A stretch of DNA of 64,000 nt, taken from assembly GCA_035771175.1 (NCBI GenBank), contig CM069608.1, forward strand, positions 28,458,019 to 28,522,018. Direction: 5' to 3'. Each line of letters starts with the position of its first letter. Position 1 is the stretch's first letter. The position numbers were made by a program, and so were the translations under genes. Under the pieces are notes generated by a model. That model was not told the origin of the DNA and did not search any database. It worked only from the letters and a program-made list of their open reading frames with translations. This document shows, one piece after another, positions 1 to 10,961 of the stretch. The DNA is from Paratinospora sagittata (lineage: Eukaryota > Streptophyta > Magnoliopsida > Ranunculales > Menispermaceae).

Positions 1-927
1 AAACTCGCACTTGCTCAGCTTTGCATATAGCCTATGCTCTCTCAGAGTTTGCAAGGTCACTCTAAGGTGTTCTTCATGCTCAACCTGAGTCTTGGAATAC
101 ACCAATATGTCATCAATGAAGACGATGACAAACTTATCCAGATACTGCCTAAAGACCCTCTGCATCAGGTCCATGAACATCGCCGGTGCATTAGTTACAC
201 CAAATGGCATCACAAGGAACTCATAATGTCCATAGCGGGTTCTAAATGCTGTCTTAGGCACATCTTCCTCCCTGATCCTCAGCTGATGATACCCGGAGCG
301 CAAATCAATCTTCGAAAAATACTTCGCTCCCCTCAACTGATCAAACAAGTCATCAATCCTTGGGAGAGGATATTTGTTCTTGATGGTCACCCTGTTCAAT
401 TGGCGATAGTCGATGCATAACCGCAAGCTCCCATCTTTCTTTTTTACAAAAAGAACTGGAGCTCCCCAGGGTGACACGCTCGGGCAAATAAAGCCCTTAG
501 CCAATAACTCCTCGAGCTGTTTCTGCAATTCTCTCAACTCGGCTGGCGGCATTCTATATGGTGCCATGGAGATAGGCTTCGTGCCAGGGACTAGTTCAAT
601 AATGAAATCGTTCTCTCGCTTCGGTGGTAATCCTGGAAGATCTGCAGGGAACACATCTGGAAAGTCCCTAACAATGGAAATATCCTCAAGTATCGCCACA
701 CTAGTCTTTTCCTCATCAGGCACTAACCCAGCCAAAATCTCCCTATCTCCATCAGTCACAAATCTACCCCTTGTGATTGTCTGGTCTGAAGCTCTAACCT
801 GTAGTGTAAACACTGGGTGTCCGGGGACCTGAAAAATGATTCTCTTCGCGAAACAGTCGACAACTGCATGATAGGCCGCGAGCCAATCCATCCCTAGAAT
901 TGCATCAAACTCTAAAAACTCTAAGAC
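1..927 (-). pseudogene. pol: Element A pol: end of protease and N-terminal half of reverse transcriptase
   Basis: The frame is open from just after the stop at 928-930 to the window edge, with no further stop or frameshift. It contains the protease tail ([10 protein letters not shown] near 870-910), the linker ending LPGLPP, and RT landmarks: [26 protein letters not shown], and the catalytic box FIDDI near 105-125. In the family this makes DNA from the element RNA in cytoplasmic particles. All visible RT catalytic aspartates are present, so this part looks functional. It is called a pseudogene only because a stop separates it from gag-protease in the same frame. Confidence 0.88.
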
Positions 928-2436
928 TCAAAATTCAATAGGCATCTCAACATCACCAATCTGAACCACACACTGGCTACAGATCATGTTCGGGTAGATC
1001 CTTTCCCCAGTTACAGTACTCACCACTAACCATGTACTAGCCCTAATGGAAGTCAAATGCAAACTATCTACCATACGTCCATATATGAATGATAATGTAG
1101 ACCCAGCATCAAATAATACATGCATAGAAGTACCACAAATAATAAGAGTACCTTCCACCAAAGTCCTGGATGCTGTCGGGTCTGGCTCAGTAGCTGCCTT
1201 CGCTGTCTCTCTGGCACTGGACTGCTGCACAAATCCCTGAGCTCTCTGAAAATTCGGACACTCGGACCTCCTATGCCCAGCCTGCCCACATTGAAAACAT
1301 AAGAACGGAGCCCTGGGCGCAAATAACCCAGTCTGAGATGTCGTCACATAACTTCCATGGCCTCTACCTCTGCCTCGGCTAGCAGTCTGTGGGAATGGGG
1401 GTCTCGGTGCACTCGGTGCCTGAATAGGAATCGGGACAGGAGAGGAAACCACTGGTGAGGCCATCATACCAGTCTGAACCTGTGATGCCTTACTCTGAGC
1501 ACCATCAGACTGTGCTCTTCCATAAAACTTTCTCTTCTTTTCCCACCTTCCCTTCTTCCACGGAGTCTGGAACTGTCCCCCAGACTCTGCTTGTGAAGTC
1601 TGTTCACCTGGAGTTGCCCGTGTAGACATACCATTAACCCGCTCAGCCAACTCGTATTGTTTGGGCCTCTGGACCACTGTGGTAAAATCAGTCATCTTTG
1701 TCACAGACAAGGCCTGTCGGATCGCAGGCCTTAGGTTCAAAGAAAACCTCATAATCTTGTCACTCGGCGTCTGAACTAACCCAGGGGCATAAACTGCGAG
1801 CTGCCTAAATCTGAGCTCGTACTCCCTGACTGACATGGTGCCCTGTGCGAGATTCAAAAACTCGAGTTGTTTAGCCTGTCTCTCAGTCTCTGGAACGTAA
1901 GCCTGTAAGAACGACCGTTTGAAGGTGTCCCAACTCTTCACTGCCCCCTGTGTATCCAACACTGAAAGCCACCAGTCCTCTGCATCACTCTCCAGTGTGT
2001 GAGCAGCACATAGGACCTGAGACTCCTCATCAAGCAATAAGGAGCGATTGATCTTCTCGACATTCTTCAGCCAATCTTCAGCCTTCTTCAAGTCAACCCC
2101 ACCAGTGAATTCCTTAGGCTTTAGCTTCATGAACTTCTCTAGCAGTCTGATCCGCCGATCAGTGGGGTTCTCCACAACAATAGGAGTAGGTGTAGGCATA
2201 GGCTGAGGTACATCCATTTGAGGTCCTGCTACCCCTGCAGCTCCACTAGCCTCGGCCCCACTAGTGCCCGCCTCCTGAGGTATTGCTTGAGGTGACTGTC
2301 GAGCAATAGCCTCAACCTGCTGCACTAACGCCTGTATCTGTGAAGTTTGTGTCTGAATGATCTCCTCCATCCTCCCGATCAGGTCATCATTGGATGGCCC
2401 TGTGCGTGGCTGTCCCAATCTCTCGCTCCTCCTCAT
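928..2436 (-). CDS. gag-pro: Element A gag and protease active site
   Basis: The ORF opens at 2463, but the start at 2436 (MRRSERLG) is the better gag start, giving 502 residues. In order there is a coiled-coil-like N-terminus, the gag core (residues about 90-270, with FKRSFLQAYVPE and REYELRFRQL), a basic GR-rich stretch, a CCHC zinc knuckle CFQCGQAGHRRSEC (about 380-393), and the aspartic protease site LFDAGSTLSF (about 441-450). Gag packages the RNA; the protease cuts the polyprotein. The frame stops at TGA 928-930, part way through the protease, and then continues open in the same frame. The stop could be a recent mutation, or less likely a read-through stop. Confidence 0.88.
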   Translation of the reverse strand: MRRSERLGQPRTGPSNDDLIGRMEEIIQTQTSQIQALVQQVEAIARQSPQAIPQEAGTSGAEASGAAGVAGPQMDVPQPMPTPTPIVVENPTDRRIRLLEKFMKLKPKEFTGGVDLKKAEDWLKNVEKINRSLLLDEESQVLCAAHTLESDAEDWWLSVLDTQGAVKSWDTFKRSFLQAYVPETERQAKQLEFLNLAQGTMSVREYELRFRQLAVYAPGLVQTPSDKIMRFSLNLRPAIRQALSVTKMTDFTTVVQRPKQYELAERVNGMSTRATPGEQTSQAESGGQFQTPWKKGRWEKKRKFYGRAQSDGAQSKASQVQTGMMASPVVSSPVPIPIQAPSAPRPPFPQTASRGRGRGHGSYVTTSQTGLFAPRAPFLCFQCGQAGHRRSECPNFQRAQGFVQQSSARETAKAATEPDPTASRTLVEGTLIICGTSMHVLFDAGSTLSFIYGRMVDSLHLTSIRASTWLVVSTVTGERIYPNMICSQCVVQIGDVEMPIEF

Positions 2437-2647
2437 GACACTGAGAAGTAGAAATACGAGCAACCATCACACATTTAAAACATTAACAAAGCCTCATAAC
2501 TACCCATATCATATAATACACACAGAAAATATGATAGTAAGGCTTTTAAGTTAGTTCCTTTAAGCTTTTTAATTACCTAAATCTCTCACCCAATTCCTAG
2601 GTCAAAGTCATCTAAGTCCAATACATAGACCAAACCTAGTAAAATCA

Positions 2648-2660
2648 GGCTCTGATACCA
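2648..2660 (-). other. Element A primer-binding site (tRNA-iMet)
   Basis: The minus strand reads TGGTATCAGAGCC, complementary to the 3' end of initiator tRNA-Met, starting 4 bases inside the LTR edge. This fixes the 5' LTR and the orientation. The 2437-2647 leader between it and gag shows nothing else. Confidence 0.92.
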
Positions 2661-2664
2661 ACTA

Positions 2665-5600
2665 TGGCGACCCCGCGCCCCGGACCACCAACCTCGCAGG
2701 GAATGGCATGCGGAATGCCGGGGCGGGACGCCCGGCGTAGGCATCTCCGACCACTCCTCAACTCCCGTGAGGTGGTTGAGACCCTACGAGCCTTATCTCA
2801 ACAACGACATAATATCAAAAGGTACTAAACAAAACTACCCACCGTATTAATCATCAAAGACAAGAGATAATCCATAAAAATGAACCGTAAATAAAATTAT
2901 AATCCCTACAGTTCATTAAAATTGACATACACATAAAGTCCAAAATTGTGGGTACAAATAAAAATCGTCATATGCCCACATGGTCTATCTAACAAGTCCC
3001 AACTCACCCATACTACAATGTGGTAAGTATTATAATTACATAATCCAAAATATAATACTTCATAATTTAAAACACAATTCAATCAAAATGCCTCTCAACT
3101 CACATTGAGGCTTTGGATTCTCTCGCAGGCAAGGCCCTCAAGATATAACTACTCCTTTGCCCTTATTCGGGACAGAAGGACCTAAAAGAGGAAAATGAGG
3201 GTGAGCCAACGGTGCCCAGTGAATAGAATTCAGATATGCTATCAATACTCATCAATAAATATCATGTATGCATGTCAATGTGTAGCATGATTTAAAAGCT
3301 CATAACATATAGATATCAAACATTTATAATAAGTTCGATGCAAGTAAAAGCTTATCAATTTGGATCCACATTCCACATGCATTGGGTTACTAGTATACGT
3401 CTATTTCACCGTACCGTTGATCCCAATCATGTTTATTTTGGGTTACTAGTGCACGTCTATTTCACCGTACCGTTGACCCCAATCTCTTCCTTTCCTAAAA
3501 CCCTCCTATGACAAGGTTAAGTCCCCCTATTACCCAGATAGATGGGCCTAACCAAAGTCATAAGGTTTTCTCAAATCAATGCATCATTCAAAACATTAGA
3601 ACACATTCATGCTTTCAACATACAATATATAAGTGATATGATGACATAAAAGATATAATCATAAATGAAGTCTACTCACAACCAAGCCTCGCGAGAGTAC
3701 TTAACCAGACACGATCACCAAACCGAATCAACCCAAATCAAGATCCTGAAACATTCATCAATATCCCTACCATACATCAATTTCTATATGCTCAATCACA
3801 TAGACATTACACATCAACCCTAAATCAGCCCACATATAAACAATAGGCCTAAATCCCATCTAATATCATCATTCAACTCAAATCACATGACTTAGGCCTT
3901 TAATGCATAGTTCTCATACATAAACCATTCTATTAATTAAAAATACTGATTTTTAATTCCTTTAGGCATAAACATGCTCAAATTGGGTCACTTGATCACA
4001 AGTAGACCTAACCCATGATATGGTCACAACCACCAAATCAGTAGCATAATCAACCGTAATCATGCTTAATTAAACATAAGTTGCATCAATTCAATGATTC
4101 TAGGCCAAAAGCATCAAAAGCCCTAAAATATGAAATTTTCCATACTTAGGCCATATTGTCGATTTACACTAGGTCACCATGTTCAGCCATGTATATCACT
4201 GATTTTGCATCATGGGTTCATCAACAATGGCAACTAGGTCAACATAGTTGACATGCAAGCTATTTGGAAAGGTCTAAGTTTATATTCTAAATGTAGGTCT
4301 AATACAAACAACCCTACCAATTCTTCACATGTATTATTCTGTTCAGATGTATCAATATACTAACGGAAATATGTAATCACAAAATCAACCGTATAGATTG
4401 AAGTATGTAAAGAAACAAACATTCTGTCCAAATATCAGCCCAATCCAACGGTGGACAGAAAAGATATGTATATTTGATGAAAAAGTATCTAATCAGACAG
4501 TTTCTCCTTTCCTACTGCAATTACCCAAACTCAGGTGGCTATATCACACAACATCCTTAACGTATAAACATCTCAACCGATCTGAAGACAGAAATATTCG
4601 TTATAAACTACATACCCAAATATTATATCCATCCAACGGTAGATTGAGGAGATCTAAAAGTTTGACCGAAACGGCATGAGAAACCCAGAAATTCCGACCA
4701 GCTTTGTTTGAGAGGTTATATATCTTAGAAAAAGCCTCTAATTAAGATCTCCACCGTTCCGCATGTAGACATATCAGTTTTAAACTACATATCCAAGTTT
4801 GATAACCATCCAACGGTAGATGTAGGAGATCTATAAGTTTGAGCAAAATGATGCGGGAAATCAAGACTTTCCAACCAGCTTTGTTTGAGAGGTTAGATCT
4901 ATTAGACGAAACCACTGATCAAGATCTCCACCGACCAGAATGATGAACCATAAGCTACGAACGTGCTGACAAAATTTGAGCTCAATCTGACCGTATATTC
5001 CAAGGATCTACTTCTTTGATGAAAATGTCGCAGGTATCTTCCTCCTGCAACTCTCTCCTTCTTTCTCTTCTTCTTTCCTTTCTCTTCTTTTCTTTCTCTT
5101 CTTCTTTCCTTTCTCTCCACTCACCTCTTTCTAGCACTTCCTTGATTCCCTCCTCCACTCACCTCACTTTCTAGCACATTCTTGGATTCTCTCCTCCACT
5201 CACCTCATTCTCTAGCACATTCTTGGATTCTCTCATCCACTCACCTCATTTGCTAGCACATTCTTGGATTCTAGAAGTGGGCATGAGACACTTGTCCACT
5301 TTCATGCACCAACCTTCACATGTGTTGGTCTCATACTACCCATACCAACCACATGTATTTTAAATGTCCAATCCATTTAATACACCAAATTTTCAATTTC
5401 ATTTATCCTTTTATTCAATCAATCATAACCCATATCAATTCATGGTTTAATGAGCCCATGCATAAATCATAACATATGCATTATACTTTAATTTAACATG
5501 ACTCATATACAATTTATGATACATATATTTATATACATTATCAAGCATTAACTATACAAACATTAAACAATCATCAAACAAACACCAAACATATCAAGAC

Positions 5601-5669
5601 AACACATAGAGTTTGGGCAAAAATGCAATTGGGTTATGGGCTAGATGAAATAATTTTCGGGGTGTCACA
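2665..5669 (-). repeat. Element A 5' LTR (3005 bp)
   Basis: Bounded by TG...CA and by the primer site on the inside. It carries no gene; the small ORFs in it are chance. It contains three internal tandem duplications: a 56-bp pair at about 3384-3495 (GGGTTACTAGT), a roughly 177-bp unit at about 4627-4920 (CCATCCAACGGTAGAT and CAGCTTTGTTTGAGAGGTTA each twice), and a 40-41-bp unit at 5117-5271. A CT-rich tract lies at 5040-5125. The GTGAGCCAACGGTGCCCAGTG stretch near 3205 is of a kind I associate with plant gypsy LTRs. Confidence 0.88.
5117..5271. repeat. Tandem repeat, 40-41 bp unit, about 3.7 copies
   Basis: The landmark CTAGCAC recurs at 5131, 5171, 5212 and 5253, each followed by a CTTGGATTCT-like block and CCACTCACCTC. 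It lies in the U3 part of the element A LTR. Confidence 0.85.
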
Positions 5670-5931
5670 ACTCATAAATTTAAAATCAAAAAAATTTTGA
5701 GTATTGAGATACAAAGATCGTTTTTTAAAGAGGGTAATGTTGAAATCTTGATAGAAATAAATGCATCACAAGATAAAATATACAATTGACAGATTTTATA
5801 AAATGGCAACGATATAGAGAAGCGAGGCAAAACGTGGGAGTGAACATGAAAGTCCTGCATCCGTTGAACCATAGAGAAGCTTTAGATGTGTTTGATATAT
5901 AGCTAAGTGGAAAATTTGTGAAAAAATTATT
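5670..5931. repeat. Anonymous duplicated segment S, copy 1, left part
   Basis: The stretch with TTTTATAAAATGGCA and GTGAACATGAAAG resembles 9629-9860 in the same orientation at roughly 70-75% by eye. Copy 1 continues at 7243-7450 and again after 9000, because solo LTRs were inserted in it. No coding potential was seen and its class is unknown. Confidence 0.6.
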
Positions 5932-7242
5932 TGTAATACCTTACGATTGCACAATATATATATATATATATATTTATTTATTTATTTAAACTTCGGGCAA
6001 CCCGCCTAAAGGTTCGGATATTCTTTTTTTTCCATAAAAGGAGGGCGTGTCCCCCTCATTTTCACACCAATCCATCTCTTTCTACTTGTTAAAAAATTTC
6101 TCTATCTCTTTTTTTTTTCTCTCTCTCTTTTTGAGACTATTGACGCGGTACAACGCGATTCTGCTCCGGAGAAGACGCCAGTTCTAGAAAGAGTTTTTAT
6201 CTGAAGGTGGGGAACGAATTATAAGTTTGCGTATCTTATAACTTTTATTAAAGTTTAAATTCATTTATCATTATGTCTATTATTCATTTACACTGCATTA
6301 TTGCGTATAATGTTCATACTTGTTATACTTATACTTGTATATTTGGAGTTCATGTATTACATTGTTATTATGCAGGATTAGTGATCAATCTGACTCAACC
6401 AGGCATTGTCTTGTTCTCAGTAACTTTAAATAGTGAACGAGAGGCGGCGTACTGCTCTAGACGATTGATACTTAAGTTGACCTCGTGTCTCACCTCTCAA
6501 ACTAGAGACTGATCTGGTTGGTCTTATTTGAAAGCTATCAGCTTGTATAAGTGATACTGAACATCCTATCCTAACTTTACACGTGGTGATACTAACCTGA
6601 TAAGAATCGCCAGACGTACCAAATCTTGTCTAATGTTAGTAAAGACCGAACATGTTCATACATTGACATCATACATAAACACTACCTAGAGACGTAAGTG
6701 GTTTATGATCCACAAAATAGTTAGAAGCAATGCTCACTATTATTGATATTTCTCTAGAGAGGGACGTACAATGAGAACCCGGATTTACCTGGGGAGGGAC
6801 ATCTGTACGTGAACTCAGGCGATGTACAATTATGGAACCATTACGAAACGATGTCATGTATACATACATGTTGTATTGATTATGATGTTATGACGTGTTT
6901 ATGTGATATTTGATTATGAAGTTTTATTTATTAATTGTTATATTCATGAACTATTTTACCCACTGGGCGAGTAGCTCACCCCATTGTTATCCAATTTTTC
7001 TCAGGAGATTAGGGTAGACTGGGTAAAAGTTTTTGAGCCCACATTTTGTAACCTTTTGTTTATTCATTGGAATTTTAGGAGAATGTTCTTTTTTTTATTT
7101 CATGTGCAAAAATATATTCTGAAATTAATAAAATTAGACTTGTACATTATTATGTTCCTGCGCACTCGTTTATTGTTATAATGCATTCGCTCCCCGTCCG
7201 TGAGTATTTCGCGGTTTAGACGCGTCTGGGCGGAGTGTGACA
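5932..7242 (+). mobile_element. Solo LTR of the B family, with target duplication TTATT
   Basis: Starts TGTAATACC and ends GGAGTGTGACA, matching the LTRs of elements B and E in inverted orientation. It is flanked by ttatt at 5927-5931 and 7243-7247, a perfect 5-bp duplication, with no internal region, so it is a solo LTR left by LTR-LTR recombination. A TATA-like CCATAAAAGG lies near 6031. A CG-containing block CTTCGGGCAACCCGCC lies just upstream, where element B has its expanded array. An 80-codon frame at 6273-6512 recurs in the other copies. Confidence 0.9.
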
Positions 7243-7450
7243 TTATTATTTCTTGAGAACATAACATATTTTCTAAGAAAATAATAAAGTTAAAAAAAAA
7301 CAAAAATAACAAAGTTGGGGCATTTTGCAACATTTTATTGAGAAAAGCTTTCTCAGTCCTTATTTTCTCAAGGCAAGAAGATTTACCTTTCTCATGAGAA
7401 TTTTTTAATATTAGAAATTGTGTTTATATTCATATTCAATAAACCTATTA
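7243..7450. repeat. Segment S, copy 1, middle part
   Basis: Continues the homology with 9868-10045 (AATAAGAAAGTTGGAGAC-like and TATTCAATAAACCTATT), interrupted on the left by the 5932-7242 solo LTR and on the right by the 7452-8999 solo LTR. Confidence 0.55.
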
Positions 7451-7451
7451 T

Positions 7452-8999
7452 TGTCGGCCCAGATTATAGTCTAAGAGGGGCGAGGGAGGTGAATTGGGCT
7501 TTACAAAATTTTATTTTTATACCTTACTCAAATAAATGTAAAACAAGTTAAATAAAGAGTGCATGAAAGTAAAAGATGAATGCAACAATTTATAGTGGTT
7601 TGATTTGTCCAAGGTTACATCCACTACTTAATGTCTTCGATCAAGATTTTCTCAAATCCACTAAACCTGATCCAACTTATAGGTGTGGATCAAAACCGTT
7701 ACAAATACTGTTTCCCAATAAGGGAAATTCTCCGATTGACAAACATGTCAATCAAATAATTACAATAGACGAAGTTAACGTTGATAAAAGAGAAGTTGTT
7801 CTTACCAAACAACTCTAAAAAATAAATACAATTTAAACCGAATGCCTTCTTAGAAGATCAACCAAAGATGATGAATATGAAAACCTAGCTAAAAACTAAA
7901 GGCTCTTTACTATCTTTGATTTAAAAGAATTGAAGATGAAGCTTGAAATCAAAGATGAGTATGTGACCTTAAAAGCTTAAAATCTTAGAAAACTCTTTTT
8001 CTCAAGAGTGAAACTGAAGAAGCACAAGAGATTTTACTAAGTTGAAAGCTTAGAGAATGATCAAAGTGAAATTCAAAAATTTCTCCAAAAATTTTCTGAA
8101 AAGTTGCTCAAAATGAGCTAAATATTTGGTTTTTATATTTGGGTTAGGAAACCCTGATCTCCTATTAAGACCAGGTTCAATGAATATAATGTTTAAATTA
8201 ATGATTGCCACATATCATTTTTTAAAACCCTACTCACAAGGACAATTTTGCCCTTAAAAAGAGAGAAATGTGTTTTCATCAACAGAAAAGCGTTCCATGT
8301 TGTCTAATGCACAAAATGTTTATTCTACAAAAAGCAAGAAACGCGTTTTAGATAGAGGAAACATGTTTTTATGCATTTTTATGGATTCTGCCAAAAAAGT
8401 AGGAAATACGTTCTTGAGGAGGAAACACATTTCAAGCTTTGAGTGACAAAAACACTCATTCTGGTAAAAAATGTAGGAGCGCAATTCTCCTTGTGGAAAT
8501 ACATTTTTGCCTACCAAAGTAAAATTCCACGTTTGGCTTGCACGAACGTGTCTCTCTATAAAAACGCGTTTCTGATGTACATAACTTAAAAAACATTGTT
8601 TTCATTTGAAATTTAAGTCCAAAACATACTTTCTTGAAAACACAAACTCAAATGCATTTGAAATGAATCAAAGTGAGCAAAATTGAAGTTAAAAAATAAT
8701 TCAAAACAATTTTAAATCTTTTGTCAAAACATTGACTTTTCTAAACACGGTTTAACTTTAAAAGTGTTTTAACTTAAAATTATTTGAATGCATGTTAGAC
8801 TTTAACTGACTTATTTAGTAAGGATTCGACAATCCCAAAGTGATCTAAGCAAATTACATCAAAAGAAAAATATATCTTGAAGCTCTTTTGCCTTGACTTG
8901 ACTTCAAAGTTGACTTTAAGAAATGTTCAAGTTAAACTAAAACAACTAAGTCAAAGTGATTAGTTACATGTCAATGTTGTTTGTAATCTTTAAAATACA
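7452..8999 (-). mobile_element. Solo LTR G, copia-type, about 1.55 kb
   Basis: The left edge TGTCGGCCCAG followed by AAGAGGGGCGAGGGAGG and GAATTGGGC is the same type as the inner LTR edge of families C and K. The right edge is placed at ...AATACA (8999), with tatta at 7446-7450 and 9000-9004 as a probable 5-bp target duplication. Neither gag nor pol is attached. Edges are uncertain by a few bases. A cluster of ACGCGTTT- and GGAAACAC-like motifs lies at about 8285-8575. The 80-codon frame at 7576-7818 is not convincing as a gene. Confidence 0.6.
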
Positions 9000-9004
9000 T
9001 ATTA

Positions 9005-9628
9005 ATATTATTTCTCATTATTTTGTATTATATATATATATAAACACAAATTTCTCATGTACAATGAAAAGATCACGAGAAAATTCTCATGTATTATCTA
9101 TATATAGATCAAGTTTTTCAGTATATATCAAACCTTGATCTATACCAAAAACTTGATCTGCCCACAGTTATATAAAAAATTAAATAGCAACTATTTTTGC
9201 AAGAAATTGATGATTGCTAAATATATATATCAATGAACAAGGAAAACATCAATGGCACGTTTACTAAACAAAAGAGAATAATACAATTTACCAATTTTCA
9301 GTATTAATATTCCCGTGGCCTTTCAACCCATTTTCTCTAACCTTTTTTTTTCCTCTTTCTCTTCTCTCGATCTTTTCTTCTAATTTTCTAGTGCCTAAAA
9401 TACATAGAAGAGAATAAATGATTGCCTAATTTAGAAACTAAATTGTAAAAAGAGAAAAATAATGAATTAGCTAGAAAGTAGCTAGATGGATAGCTAGATA
9501 TTTGTTTTTGAAAAGGAATAGGAATATGTTGTTTGATGAAGCTCACTATCCTCAGATAATATATTAGAGGTATTCTAATCCTTGATCACTATCTTGAAGA
9601 GGTTAAACTTTCATAACTCCCCCTAATA
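9005..9628. other. Intergenic, no gene seen
   Basis: AT-rich sequence with a TA run near 9030-9044 and an inverted repeat of AGATCAAGTTTTT (about 9102) with AAAAACTTGATCT (about 9154). Nothing coding. Confidence 0.6.
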
Positions 9629-10060
9629 TGTAAGAATTTTAAATTGAATTTTGAGTAAGAGATAATATTATAAAAAAAATGCTTTTAAGGGTAGTTTTAA
9701 TTTGCTGAGATTTTGATAAAAAAAAATAAAAATGCATCACTAGATAGAATATGCGGAGATATTATAAAATGGCAGTGGTTTAAAGATGGGAGGTAAAACT
9801 TGGGAATGAACATGAAAGCCTAGCTATGGATGTCTTTCATATATAGTTAGGTGAGAAAATTACTATTTAACATTTATAAGAAAATAAGAAAGTTGGAGAC
9901 TTTATGAGATTTTATTGAGAAATTATAGATCTCTTATTTTCCCATTTATTTCTCATTAGAAAACTTCTAATGTTGTAGATTATGTTTTTTTTTTTTTTTA
10001 AAAAAAAGTTCATAGTCATGTTCAATAAAACTTATTTTTGTTTCTTTTTGTATTATATGG
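9629..10060. repeat. Segment S, copy 2, uninterrupted
   Basis: Shares blocks with copy 1 in the same order: AAATTGAATTTTGAG, ATGCATCAC.AGATA, TTATAAAATGGCA, GGGAATGAACATGAAAG, TATATAGTTAG, AAATAAGAAAGTTG, TTCAATAAAAC and TTTGTATTATAT. It shows what copy 1 looked like before the insertions. Function unknown. Confidence 0.55.
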
Positions 10061-10201
10061 ATGATTCATCAAACAATTATGACAAAATTCTCAAGAAAAA
10101 CTTAAGAAATTATTTCATAAAAAAATTACATATTTTCAAGAAAACTTTTCTCAACTATCAAAATACAAGCAATACACAAGCACATTGTCAAGTACATCAC
10201 A

Positions 10202-10718
10202 TAGAGGTGTTCATCTGACCCTCATCTGACCAACCAACCTGAGTAACTCGAACAACTTGACCCAAAGTATGTGGGTTGGGTTAGGTTAGAAATTAGCAAC
10301 TCAATTATGTTCAGGTTAGGTCAAGGTTTTACAAAATAAATCTCGATCAACATGACCCAACTGAAACTCATTAAGAACATTAATGGTTGTTTTAATTAGC
10401 ATTCTTATTAGAGTTGCCTATTCTAATTAAATTACATAAAATCTCATAAATAAAATGATATGAAAGAAAACATTATATAAAATTATAGTGATATTCAAAT
10501 TTTACTTAAAAATTAGTTTAGAATGAGAGTTTAGAATCGACATATTGAAGTAAATCGATCCAACCAACCCGACCTGAACCAACTTGAAGTCAATGGGTTA
10601 GGTTGGGTTTAGGATCTTATTGGGTTGGGTTGCTTTAGGATTTTTTCAACCTGAACTTGATTGGGTTAGGTTGATATTTGACTAAAAATTGGAACCACCC
10701 AACTATTGAACACCCCTA
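10202..10718. mobile_element. hAT-type MITE, 517 bp, with 8-bp target duplication
   Basis: Ends are TAGAGGTGTTCA and, inverted, TAGGGGTGTTCA. The flanks are acatcaca (10194-10201) and acattaca (10719-10726), 7 of 8 matching, the size expected for hAT transposition. The body is non-coding and rich in GGGTTGGGTTAGG-like words on both strands. It would need a transposase in trans. Confidence 0.82.
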
Positions 10719-10726
10719 ACATTACA

Positions 10727-10961
10727 TAAACAAAAATGATGCTAGGACCCCTTTTAACAAACTCCAAGGGTATCTTGAACGACACAGAAATTTAACCATC
10801 CTACTCACCATAGGACCATTAGATTCCTGTTAAGCCTCAACTAGACTCTGACAAAGTCTCATATGTAATTGAGTCATCTATCACAAATCAAAACCTAATA
10901 ATCCATTCACAAGTTTCTACTATCCACAACTACCTCAAATCCAAATTAAACAACATATATA
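10727..10961. other. Intergenic, no feature seen
   Basis: No coding frame, and no match to other parts of the window. It abuts the truncated edge of the element C 3' LTR. Confidence 0.5.

Larger units (their letters stand above)
1..5669 (-). mobile_element. Element A: partial Ty3/gypsy LTR retrotransposon, chromovirus-like
   Basis: Reading right to left, the element shows a 5' LTR (5669 down to 2665), a tRNA-Met primer site, then a gag-protease-reverse transcriptase frame that leaves the window at position 1. RNase H, integrase and the 3' LTR would lie outside. The LTR termini are TGTGACACCC and GGGTCGCCA, the usual TG...CA form. The gene order and sequence style fit Ty3/gypsy, and the roughly 3-kb LTR recalls the Tekay/Del chromoviruses. 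The chromodomain that would settle this is not visible. The 5' flank after the LTR starts actca at 5670, but the other target duplication is outside the window. Confidence 0.9.

Noticed and set aside
4902..5120. Lys/Arg/Glu-rich 72-codon frame
   Set aside because: Translation of a CT-rich tract in an LTR.
10250..10700. Telomere-like GGGTTGGG and GGGTTAGG words
   Set aside because: Irregular, on both strands and inside a MITE; not a telomere array.
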